From Candidatus Lutacidiplasma silvani (lineage in GTDB: Archaea; Thermoplasmatota; Thermoplasmata; Lutacidiplasmatales; UBA184), in assembly GCA_022750295.1 (NCBI GenBank), contig JAKIVZ010000008.1, positions 27,113-91,112 on the forward strand: a DNA stretch of 64,000 bases, written 5' to 3'. Of the stretch, positions 56,464 to 64,000 are shown piece after piece (within the stretch, counting starts at the first letter, position 1; each line of letters begins with the position of its first letter). The position numbers and the translations under genes were made by a program. Below the pieces are notes generated by a model that did no database searches, was not told the DNA's origin, and worked only from the letters and a program-made list of their open reading frames with translations.

Positions 56464-58212
56464 ATGACGGGCGGAATCGACCGGTCCGGCGCCCCTCCCG
56501 CCGCGCGCCTCCCGTGGGGGCGCATCGGCGTCTACGCCGGGGCGGGCGTGGCGGTGCTCGGCGTCCCCGTGCTCCTCGGCGGGTCGGCCACCGGATTCCA
56601 CGGCGTTTCGACCGACCTCCCGACCGCCGCCGTCGACCTCGGACTTTCGTTCATCCGGATGGTCTCGGCGTACCTCCTCTCGCTCGGGTTCGCGCTCCTC
56701 TACGGGTACGTCGCGGCGTCGAACCGGGTCGGCGAGCGGGTGATGATCCCGATCCTCGACATTCTCCAGTCGGTCCCGATCCTCGGATTCCTTCCCCTGG
56801 CGCTCGTCTTCTTCGTCGCGCTCACGCCCGATTCCTGGATCGGGCCGAACCTCGCGTCGATCTTCCTGATCTTCACGTCGATGTCGTGGAACATGGTCTT
56901 CGGCGTCTACGAATCGCTGAAGTCGTTCCCCGGCGACCTGAAGGAATCGGCGGACGCCTTCGGGGTGACCGGATTCCAGCGAATGCGGCAGGTCGTCCTT
57001 CCCGCGACGATCAACCGGCTCGTGTACAATTCGGTCCTTTCCTGGACGGGCGGTTGGTACTTCCTCGTGCTCGCCGAGGTGTTCTCGACCGGGAAGTCCG
57101 GGGTCGTCCTCCCGGGGATCGGGAGCTACCTCGCCACGGCGGCCGAGCCGTGGAACGGGAACGCGTTCCTGGCGGGCCTCCTGCTGCTCATCGCGCTCAT
57201 TGCCGCGATGGACCTGTTGCTCTGGCGGCCGCTCGGTCGGTGGGCCGAGAAGTACCGGTACGATTCGTCGCCGTCCGGCGAGGCGAGCGAAATCGGGGAA
57301 CCGAGCGGCCCCCAGCGGCTGCGCCGGGCCGCCGGGTACGTCTCGCGTGGCGTCGTCTCCTCGGTCAGTCGGATCAGCGCGCCGATCACCACGCTCGCGA
57401 GCCGGACCGCCGGCGCCGCCCCGAAACCCGGTCCCCGGACGAAGTCGGCGGCCCGGTACATCGCCATCGGGTCCGTGCTGATCGTCGGTTGGCTGCTGGT
57501 CATCGCGCTCGGAGTGGGCGTCTTCGGGGTCGTGACCGGGCCGGTCCGTCCGTTGGTCCGGGCCCAGATCGAAACCGTCCCGCTCGCGCTCGCCTTCTCC
57601 GGGGGCCGGCTCCTCGCCGCGTACGCGGTCTCGGTCGCGATCGCCATCCCCCTCGCCGTCTTCCTCGTCGGCCGGAAGCAGGCCTACCGGGTGGGGTTGC
57701 CGATTGTCGAGGTCGTCGCGAGCTTCCCGGCGACCGCCCTCTTCCCCGTGTTCGTCGTCGCCCTGATCCCGTACATCGGGTTCGAGGGGGTCTCCATCCT
57801 GATGCTGATCACGGGGATGGAGTGGTACCTGTTCTTCAACATCCTCTCCGGGGTGCGCAGCATCCCGCCCGACCTGCAGGAGGCCGCCCGGGCGTTCGGC
57901 CTGACGCGGTGGCAGTACTACAAGCGGCTCCTCTTGCCGGCGATCGTCCCCGCGTTCATCACCGGATCGATCACCGCGTTCGGGGGCGGTTGGAACACGC
58001 TCATCGTAGCAGAGTACTTCATTGCAAAGAACAATACTTACCAGGTCCTCGGCATCGGCGAGCTCATCGACGTCGGGAACGCGGCCGGGAAGGCGGGGCT
58101 TCCGCTCATGGTCGCCGCGCTGTTCGGGATGGTCTTCACCGTCGTCGCCATCAACGAGCTTTTCTGGAAGCCTCGGTACCGCGTCGCGGTCGAGAAGTTC
58201 CGCATCGACTGA
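56464..58212 (+). CDS. NitT/TauT-type ABC transporter, duplicated (fused) permease
   Basis: Two BPD_transp_1-like halves, each with an EAA-type motif: YESLKSFPGDLKESADAFGVTGFQRMRQVVLPATINRLV and LSGVRSIPPDLQEAARAFGLTRWQYYKRLLLPAIVPAFI. Confidence 0.93.
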   Translation: MTGGIDRSGAPPAARLPWGRIGVYAGAGVAVLGVPVLLGGSATGFHGVSTDLPTAAVDLGLSFIRMVSAYLLSLGFALLYGYVAASNRVGERVMIPILDILQSVPILGFLPLALVFFVALTPDSWIGPNLASIFLIFTSMSWNMVFGVYESLKSFPGDLKESADAFGVTGFQRMRQVVLPATINRLVYNSVLSWTGGWYFLVLAEVFSTGKSGVVLPGIGSYLATAAEPWNGNAFLAGLLLLIALIAAMDLLLWRPLGRWAEKYRYDSSPSGEASEIGEPSGPQRLRRAAGYVSRGVVSSVSRISAPITTLASRTAGAAPKPGPRTKSAARYIAIGSVLIVGWLLVIALGVGVFGVVTGPVRPLVRAQIETVPLALAFSGGRLLAAYAVSVAIAIPLAVFLVGRKQAYRVGLPIVEVVASFPATALFPVFVVALIPYIGFEGVSILMLITGMEWYLFFNILSGVRSIPPDLQEAARAFGLTRWQYYKRLLLPAIVPAFITGSITAFGGGWNTLIVAEYFIAKNNTYQVLGIGELIDVGNAAGKAGLPLMVAALFGMVFTVVAINELFWKPRYRVAVEKFRID

Positions 58213-58239
58213 CGGGCGGACGGGGAGGAGAGGGTCCGG

Positions 58240-59067
58240 TTGGCGCTCATCGAGATCGACAGCGTGGACAAGTCGTTCGCGAGCCGCCATGGCACGATCT
58301 CGATCATGCAGGACATCTCGTTCTCGGTCGCGGACAACGACTTCCTCGCGATCGTCGGTCCCTCGGGATGCGGCAAGTCGACGCTGCTGCGGCTGATCAT
58401 CGGCCTCGACCACCCGAGCGGCGGCACGATCCGATTCCGGGGCAAGCCGGTCGACCGCGTCGAGACGGAGATGGCGATGGTGTTCCAGAACTTCGCCCTC
58501 TACCCCTGGCTCACCGTCAAGCAGAACGTCGCGTTCGGGCTCGAGGCCCGCCACTGGCAGAACGACCGGATCGACGCACAGGTCGAGCGGTACATCTCGG
58601 TCACCGGTCTGGTCGGCTTCGAGGAGGCGTATCCCCGGGAACTTTCCGGCGGAATGCGACAGCGGGTCGGCCTCGCCCGCGCGCTCGCGGTCGAGCCCGC
58701 GGTCCTGCTCATGGACGAGCCGTTCAGCGCGCTCGACCCGCTCACTGCGGAAGGGCTCCGCGAGGAGGTCCTCCAGCTCTGGCGGGACCCCCAGCTCCCG
58801 CCCGAAGGGGTCGTCCTCGTGACGCACAACATCGAGGAGGCGCTCCAGATGGCCGACCGGGTGATCGTCCTCTCCCGACGGCCGAGCCACGTTCTGGCCG
58901 GGGTCATTGTGAACCTTTCACGGCCACGGGACCGGAAATCGGACGCCTTCTACCAGCTCACCGATTACGTGTACTCGCTGATCACAGAGGGCGGGGCCCC
59001 ACCCCCCGGGTCCGGCGGTCCCAAGGCGGGCGGTACCCCGCTCCCCGAAGGACGCCCGCCGGGCTGA
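58240..59067 (+). CDS. NitT/TauT-type ABC transporter ATP-binding protein
   Basis: AIVGPSGCGKSTLLRLIIGLDHPSGGTIRFRGKPVD...RELSGGMRQRVGLARALAVEPAVLLMDEPFSALDPLTAEGLREEVLQLW. Confidence 0.95.
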   Translation: MALIEIDSVDKSFASRHGTISIMQDISFSVADNDFLAIVGPSGCGKSTLLRLIIGLDHPSGGTIRFRGKPVDRVETEMAMVFQNFALYPWLTVKQNVAFGLEARHWQNDRIDAQVERYISVTGLVGFEEAYPRELSGGMRQRVGLARALAVEPAVLLMDEPFSALDPLTAEGLREEVLQLWRDPQLPPEGVVLVTHNIEEALQMADRVIVLSRRPSHVLAGVIVNLSRPRDRKSDAFYQLTDYVYSLITEGGAPPPGSGGPKAGGTPLPEGRPPG

Positions 59068-59159
59068 TCGGGCCGCCGAGCCGACCGCACCGTTCGTAAG
59101 GGCGACAATCGTTAAGGGCGGGGCGCCGTTCTGGACCCATCCCCCTGAGTGAGACCGCG

Positions 59160-59774
59160 ATGCCAACGGCGTACCCGAAGTGCAGCCCCAGCGAGATGAT
59201 GGGACTCCTTGTCCTCGTGAACAGCCACATGGGCTCCGAGGACGTCGCCCGGCTCGCGCAGGACCTCGACCTCGAGATCGACGAGATCCTCCCCGCGCTC
59301 GAGTTCGCGGAGGTCCTGCAGTTCGTGAAGGTCAAGGATGGCCGTGCGACGCTCACCGAGAACGGGACGAAGCTCCTGTCCGTGACGATCCGGGAGCGAA
59401 AGACGCTCTTGCGCGACCAGCTCAAGCGAACGACCCTGTTCAAGGCGCTCGTCCGAGCCCTCGAGAGCTCCCCGGAGCGGATGCTGACCGAAGATCAGGT
59501 CGTCCGGCTCATCGACTTCACGACCGCCCCGGCCGATGAGTTCGTCCAGAACATCATCAACTGGGGTCGTCACACCGAGCTCTTCCGGTACGACTCCGAC
59601 CGTCGGGTACTCCTCCCGGCCCGCGCCCGACCGGCCGCCCGGACCCCGTCGACGGGCCGACCCCCCGGGGACACCGGCGGAGTCTCCGCGTCCGTGCCTA
59701 CGCCGACTCCGCCGACGTCGTCCGGGTCGACTCCGGGCGAGCGACTCTCCTCGGTTTCGGTCGCCTTCGCGTAG
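59160..59774 (+). CDS. AAA-associated-domain protein linked to the ABC system (stand-alone C-terminal domain)
   Basis: CSPSEMMGLLVLVNSHMGSEDVARLAQDLDLEIDEILPALEFAEVLQFVKVKDGRATLTENGTKLLSVTIRERKTLLRDQLKRTTLFKALVRALESSPERMLTEDQVVRLIDFTTAPADEFVQNIINWGRHTELFRYD. Confidence 0.85.
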   Translation: MPTAYPKCSPSEMMGLLVLVNSHMGSEDVARLAQDLDLEIDEILPALEFAEVLQFVKVKDGRATLTENGTKLLSVTIRERKTLLRDQLKRTTLFKALVRALESSPERMLTEDQVVRLIDFTTAPADEFVQNIINWGRHTELFRYDSDRRVLLPARARPAARTPSTGRPPGDTGGVSASVPTPTPPTSSGSTPGERLSSVSVAFA

Positions 59775-59829
59775 GCCCCGGACAGCGTCCCGGCAACCCT
59801 TAAGCGACGGTTCTTCTCCCGCGGACCAC

Positions 59830-59901
59830 GGGCACGTAGATCAGCGGAAGATCGCTGCTTTCGCAAAGCAGAGGCCGGGGGTTCAAATCCCCCCGTGTCC
59901 A
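59830..59901 (+). tRNA. tRNA-Ala(CGC)
   Basis: GGGCACGTAGATCAGCGGAAGATCGCTGCTTTCGCAAAGCAGAGGCCGGGGGTTCAAATCCCCCCGTGTCCA; acceptor GGGCACG/CGTGTCC, anticodon arm CTGCT-TTCGCAA-AGCAG. Confidence 0.96.
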
Positions 59902-59942
59902 TACCCGAAGGGGTTAAGAACCACCCCATCTTAGGCCCTCCG

Positions 59943-61256
59943 ATGCCCAGGAAGGGCTCTGCCGCCCCGACCCATTTGGACGACCCGGACGTCCGCCGCT
60001 GGTTCGACAACCTCGCCCGGGGATCTCGGGCGACCGCCGACGTCCACCTCCGCCGCCTGGCGGCTCTCACCGCCTCTCTCCGTGCGACTCCCGCCGAACT
60101 TGCCCAGATGGACGAGAAGCAGCTCTACAATCGATTCCTCGACTTTGTGGCGGCCGAAGAAAAGCGCGGGGTCGCGGGGTCGTACATCGTCCGGACCCTC
60201 AAGGCGGGAAAGTCATGGCTCCAGTTCAACGGGAAGAAGCTCGAGCGCCCGATCCGCGTCAGCGGGGCAAAGGCGACCCCTTCGTTGGACGATGAGCGTG
60301 TGCCGATGCAGGAGGAGCTCCGCAAGATCATTCTCGCGGGGACCCCTCGAATCCGGACCGCCTGCGCGCTGATCGCATTCTCTGGACTGCGCCCGGAGGT
60401 GCTCGGCAACTACCTCGGGACGGATGGACTGATTCTTGACGACTTCAAGGAACTCAAGATCGGCAAAGCGGAGGTCGCTTTCGCGGCAATCCCGACCCTA
60501 ATTCGAGTCCGACCTGAGCTCTCCAAGAACTCGAACGGCTACCTCTCATTCCTCTCGGCCGAGGGCTGCGAGTACGTGAAGCAGTACCTCGACGAGCGCC
60601 TCCGCGCCGGCGAGAAGCTCGGACCCGAAACCGATTTGATTCACCCCGACCGCGCCGGAAAGCGATTCATTCGCACCATCAACATCGGCGATGCCATACG
60701 GACGGCGATTCGCGGAGCCGGATTCAAGTGGCGCCCTTACGTCCTGCGACACTACTTCGACACCCAGCTCCTGACCGCGGAGTCGAAAGGCAGGGTCGCC
60801 CACGACTTCCGGGTCTACTGGATGGGGCACACCGGGTCGATCGACGCGCGGTACACCACGAACAAGGGGCAGGTGCCGAAGGCTTTCCTCGACGAGATGC
60901 GCGCGGCCTACAAACGGTGCGAGCCGTTCCTATCGACAACCCCGGTTCCCGAGCCGAACGATGGCGCGAGTCGTGTCCTCCGCGCGCTAATGATTGAGCG
61001 CGGCTACCCGAAGGAGAAGGCGGAGAAGCTCGACATCGGGGCGATGACCGACGAGGAACTCGGCGCGCTGTTCAAGAAGCTCGCGGCGTCTACTCTGCCG
61101 ACGAAGAGGTCCGAGAAGGCGTTCGCCGTCGACGAGGTGCCGAGGATGCTGGACGCGGGGTGGGAGTTCGTCTCCCCGCTGAACGGCTCTCTGGCGGTGC
61201 TCCGATCCCCTCCGGGGACCGATGCCTGGCTCCCGACAGTTCCGCGGCCGGAGTAG
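59943..61256 (+). CDS. Tyrosine recombinase/integrase
   Basis: ACALIAFSGLRPEVLGNYLG (catalytic R); WRPYVLRHYFDTQLLTAE (YxLRHxFxT); YWMGHTGSIDARYTTN (GH...Y). ATG 59943; an upstream in-frame GTG at 59895 lies inside the tRNA. Confidence 0.92.
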   Translation: MPRKGSAAPTHLDDPDVRRWFDNLARGSRATADVHLRRLAALTASLRATPAELAQMDEKQLYNRFLDFVAAEEKRGVAGSYIVRTLKAGKSWLQFNGKKLERPIRVSGAKATPSLDDERVPMQEELRKIILAGTPRIRTACALIAFSGLRPEVLGNYLGTDGLILDDFKELKIGKAEVAFAAIPTLIRVRPELSKNSNGYLSFLSAEGCEYVKQYLDERLRAGEKLGPETDLIHPDRAGKRFIRTINIGDAIRTAIRGAGFKWRPYVLRHYFDTQLLTAESKGRVAHDFRVYWMGHTGSIDARYTTNKGQVPKAFLDEMRAAYKRCEPFLSTTPVPEPNDGASRVLRALMIERGYPKEKAEKLDIGAMTDEELGALFKKLAASTLPTKRSEKAFAVDEVPRMLDAGWEFVSPLNGSLAVLRSPPGTDAWLPTVPRPE

Positions 61257-61668
61257 TCGTCGTTAGCACCCGCATCCCTTTCGGGGGTGGGAGGTCCTTC
61301 AACGCATCGAAAAAAAGCGCGAACGCTCCGACGGCAGCGGCCATCCCCTTTCGTCCGACGCTCTCGGTGTCGCCCGCTGCGTAGTCCCGTACGGCTTCTG
61401 CCGCCAACGTGCTCACGTTCGCCCTCAACTTCCGGCGCTTCGTCTCTTCCCGCCCGCCGGGGCGCTTCGCGGCTACGTACTTCCTGAAGCGAACGGGGTC
61501 GTCTGCCGTTGCCTCGAGGAGCCAGAGGAGTTGCAGCCGGCGGTGGACGTTCAACCAGGCCAGCACCTCCTTGACGAGCGCGGCAGGACCAAGCTCAGCA
61601 TACGCGCTCTTGATCGCAGCGTCGACCTGACTGCGTTCGTTCTTCGCGAGCTGCAGCTTCCGGCCCAC
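61090..61668 (-). CDS. Unknown element-borne protein, convergent and antisense-overlapping the integrase 3' end
   Basis: GTG 61668: GRKLQLAKNERSQVDAAIKSAYAELGPAALVKEVLAWLNVHRRLQLLWLLEATADDPVRFRKYVAAKRPGGREETKRRKLRANVSTLAAEAVRDYAAGDTESVG; TATA-like gattataatc upstream. Confidence 0.6.
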   Translation of the reverse strand: MGRKLQLAKNERSQVDAAIKSAYAELGPAALVKEVLAWLNVHRRLQLLWLLEATADDPVRFRKYVAAKRPGGREETKRRKLRANVSTLAAEAVRDYAAGDTESVGRKGMAAAVGAFALFFDALKDLPPPKGMRVLTTTTPAAELSGARHRSPEGIGAPPESRSAGRRTPTPRPASSAPRRRRTPSRTSSSAE

Positions 61669-61825
61669 GGTCGTACTCGAACCCCGCGAGACGGCGACCC
61701 TGATTATAATCTGTGACCAGACAAGTGTTCGGACATTTGTTCCGGGTACAGTTTTCGGTCGGTCTTCCGACGAAAAATAGGGTTCGAGGGGGGGTCGTTC
61801 CTCCGGCATAGTAAGACTCGGAACG

Positions 61826-62029
61826 ATGGTCGGAGAAACCCACCAACGAATCGGCGGAGCGGGAAAGGACTCGAGCCCCGTGCTGCACCTCCCGAAGGCG
61901 TGTTGCGACGGGCTGAAGCTCGGGCGCGGCGACCGGGTCGATCTGGTCTTCGACGACGTTCTCGTCGTAATCCCGCGACCGGGTCGTCAGGCGGATCGAG
62001 TTCGACAGGCGCTCGCCGAGGAGGACTGA
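61826..62029 (+). CDS. AbrB/SpoVT-like small DNA-binding protein
   Basis: SSPVLHLPKACCDGLKLGRGDRVDLVFDDVLVVIPRPG resembles the swapped-hairpin AbrB pattern (V.LPK...L.L..GD.V.L.......I..). Confidence 0.72.
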   Translation: MVGETHQRIGGAGKDSSPVLHLPKACCDGLKLGRGDRVDLVFDDVLVVIPRPGRQADRVRQALAEED

Positions 62030-62190
62030 TGCCCATCGACCTCCGCGAACCCAAGTCCGAGGCGACCCGGACGCTCCCACCCGGCCACCCGGGGCGGGAG
62101 GCGCTCCTCGCCCAGCCGGACCTCCTCCCGATCGCCGAGTTTGATGCGCTGATCCCGACCCTGATCCGGATGCTCCGGAGCCGAACGTGA
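62029..62190 (+). CDS. Small hypothetical protein
   Basis: MPIDLREPKSEATRTLPPGHPGREALLAQPDLLPIAEFDALIPTLIRMLRSRT; starts at the AbrB-like stop and overlaps the next start. Confidence 0.6.
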   Translation: MPIDLREPKSEATRTLPPGHPGREALLAQPDLLPIAEFDALIPTLIRMLRSRT

Positions 62191-63920
62191 GCGGCACGGA
62201 GCCCGGCCCCCCGAGCCGTCCGCCAGTTCCGTCGGGAGTTCAGGCCGGTCGTCTGGCCCGAAGTCTCCGTCTTCGACATACAGGCGAGATCCTCAACTAC
62301 GCCGAGCAGCAGCGGTGGCTACGGCCCGAGCTCGACACCCTTGCGCTGCACGACGAAGCGGTTGCCATCTACTCCGGCTGGCCCGCGAATCAGCGAACCG
62401 CGGTCGCCGCGGTCCATGCGCTGGCCGCGCGCCACGGCCTCAGGGCGTTCGGACGCGACTACTCGGACGAGGAAGGAGCGCCGACCGTGCCCTTCGACCC
62501 GGCGGCAGCACGGGCCATCGTTGCGGGTGTAATCAAGACGAAGGAGCCTGAGCACATCGACTTGATTCTACTCTGGGCGGCGCACACGCACATGATCGTG
62601 CGCTTCACCTCCACGTTCTACCTCGCGCACAAGGGGAGGTCGGGGGCCGGGAAGGGGACGGCCGTCGAGTCCAGCATCCTGCTCACCCCGAACGGCGAGG
62701 TCCTCTCGGAAGCGAGCGACGCCTACCTTGCCACCGTCCTTGACGAGGGGCGGGCGATTGGCATAGAGGAGTGGGACATTCTCCGTGCCAAAAATCCGGG
62801 CCTCGAGGGGCTGGTTCGAAACGGCTACCGTCGAGGGATTTTCCGCGGATTCAAGGTCCCGAAACCCGACGGAAAGGGGTGGGACCTCGCCCGGCGCTCG
62901 TTGTTTGGTCCGAAGGTCTTCGACACGCACGCCGGGCTGAGCGGTCACCTCCTCGGCCGCTCAATCGTCATTCACATGGATGCGGACGACTCCGTCGACC
63001 GCGCCCTCGATGCGGAAGGCAAGGCGGAGCGATTGGCACCAGTCCGCGCCGCGCTCGCCGGCGCCGCAGCGCGCGCCCTGGCCGATTGGCCGGCGAGTCG
63101 AGTCAAGGCGCATTGGGATTCGTCGAACTTCCGCGCGAGGGTGCGCGCGATGGGCGGCCGATCTGGCCGCGACCACGTGGTCGCGGCTAACCTTCTCTTG
63201 ACCTGCGACATGCTCGGTTGGGACTGCGAGAAATCCGTTCGTGCGGTCCTCGCTGGCCGGACGACGATTGAGGAGTTCGGCCTCGAGGCCGAGGTGGCCG
63301 AAGCCATCCAGAGTCTCGGGGGCCCGGCCTCCCCGGACCTGGAGCTCCTCGTCTCAGACGTTCTCAAGGAGGTGAACCGGCTCCGCCAGGAAACGGGACT
63401 AACGACTCGGTTGAATTCGAAGCAGCTCGCTGGAGCGCTCTCCGAGCTCGGGTTCCGGCGCGACGTCGACTGGGGACGCGTGAAAGGCGGACCACATCGA
63501 GACAGGACTGCCATCCGCCCGTTCAACGCCATGGGGGCCCGGCGGGCGCGTATTGCCGAGGAGACCGAGTCGCCCCGCCCATCCGGCCCATCCGGCCCGT
63601 CACGTCAGGACGAGCAGGGCAAGGTGGGCACGATGGGCACGGTCGAACAGGACGACCCAGCGCCGTTGGATGACGTCCCGCCGTACGACCCGGAGGACCT
63701 GTTCGGAGGTGCCCAAACGCGCGCCGACCGAGCGCGGGCGGGAACCACTGACTACCGCACTGCGATGCAGCGGGCCGTCGATTTGCTCGGGCCGACTATC
63801 ACCTATCCCGATGGCACCGTCGCGGACCGAGTGACGGGGACAACCGTCCGTTCCCCCCGCCCGGTCTCGGGCGCGGATCGCTGGGAGGACGACGGAGGCC
63901 GGCCTGGAGGCGGTTCTTGA
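62187..63920 (+). CDS. P-loop ATPase/helicase-like element protein
   Basis: STFYLAHKGRSGAGKGTAVESSILL (Walker A) and EGRAIGIEEWDIL (Walker B-like); GTGA overlap with preceding gene. Confidence 0.75.
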   Translation: MSGTEPGPPSRPPVPSGVQAGRLARSLRLRHTGEILNYAEQQRWLRPELDTLALHDEAVAIYSGWPANQRTAVAAVHALAARHGLRAFGRDYSDEEGAPTVPFDPAAARAIVAGVIKTKEPEHIDLILLWAAHTHMIVRFTSTFYLAHKGRSGAGKGTAVESSILLTPNGEVLSEASDAYLATVLDEGRAIGIEEWDILRAKNPGLEGLVRNGYRRGIFRGFKVPKPDGKGWDLARRSLFGPKVFDTHAGLSGHLLGRSIVIHMDADDSVDRALDAEGKAERLAPVRAALAGAAARALADWPASRVKAHWDSSNFRARVRAMGGRSGRDHVVAANLLLTCDMLGWDCEKSVRAVLAGRTTIEEFGLEAEVAEAIQSLGGPASPDLELLVSDVLKEVNRLRQETGLTTRLNSKQLAGALSELGFRRDVDWGRVKGGPHRDRTAIRPFNAMGARRARIAEETESPRPSGPSGPSRQDEQGKVGTMGTVEQDDPAPLDDVPPYDPEDLFGGAQTRADRARAGTTDYRTAMQRAVDLLGPTITYPDGTVADRVTGTTVRSPRPVSGADRWEDDGGRPGGGS

Positions 63921-64000
63921 GGGTGACTATGCGACCGACGTTCCCCGGAATCCAGTACTTGGCAACGAATCGACTGACGTGATCCGCTGATTCGTTGGGG

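Larger units (their letters stand above)
59830..64000. mobile_element. Left part of a tRNA-Ala(CGC)-associated integrative element (right end beyond window)
   Basis: Tyrosine recombinase starting ~40 bp after a tRNA 3' end, followed by element-type genes (AbrB-like, P-loop replication-type ATPase, unknown) and visibly less GC-extreme codon usage. Confidence 0.75.

Noticed and set aside
56413-58890. 825-aa minus-strand ORF
   Set aside because: Mirror frame of the ABC permease/ATPase genes; no domain-like sequence.
1-64000. CRISPR array or cas genes
   Set aside because: No regularly spaced direct repeats and no Cas-like ORF seen in reading the window.

Overview
GC-rich, gene-dense archaeal chromosomal segment. 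Archaeal markers: TBP, aIF1A, Orc1/Cdc6, RPA plus an RPA-associated protein, archaeal CCA-adding enzyme, RNase P Rpp21/Rpr2, Tsr3, Bud32 and TATA-type promoters. The gene set is consistent with a Thermoplasmatota-like euryarchaeon, but this placement is inference only. Main contents: (i) the 5' part of a thiamine ABC-transporter binding protein on the minus strand behind a recognisable TPP riboswitch; (ii) a dispersed fatty-acid/acyl-CoA oxidation gene set (two acyl-CoA dehydrogenases, EtfBA, ETF-quinone oxidoreductase-like FixC, enoyl-CoA hydratase, acyl-CoA ligase, thiolase plus DUF35); (iii) informational genes; (iv) cell-surface beta-propeller/PKD proteins; (v) a duplicated-permease NitT/TauT-type ABC system without an adjacent substrate-binding protein; (vi) three tRNA genes: Leu(CAA), Gln(CTG), Ala(CGC); (vii) the left end of an apparent integrative element just downstream of tRNA-Ala(CGC) (tyrosine recombinase, unknown protein, AbrB-like regulator, P-loop ATPase), running off the window end. 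Most striking observations: a tRNA-Gln(CTG) gene interrupted in the T-loop by a 34-nt intron (position 59/60) with a by-eye near-perfect bulge-helix-bulge; the TPP riboswitch with a competing SD-sequestering hairpin; a decayed arginase-family pseudogene; two genes whose conserved N-termini lie upstream of any ATG/GTG/TTG start and may use CTG; and the integrative element with its palindrome-rich control region. All family calls are from reading motifs by eye; no database search was run.
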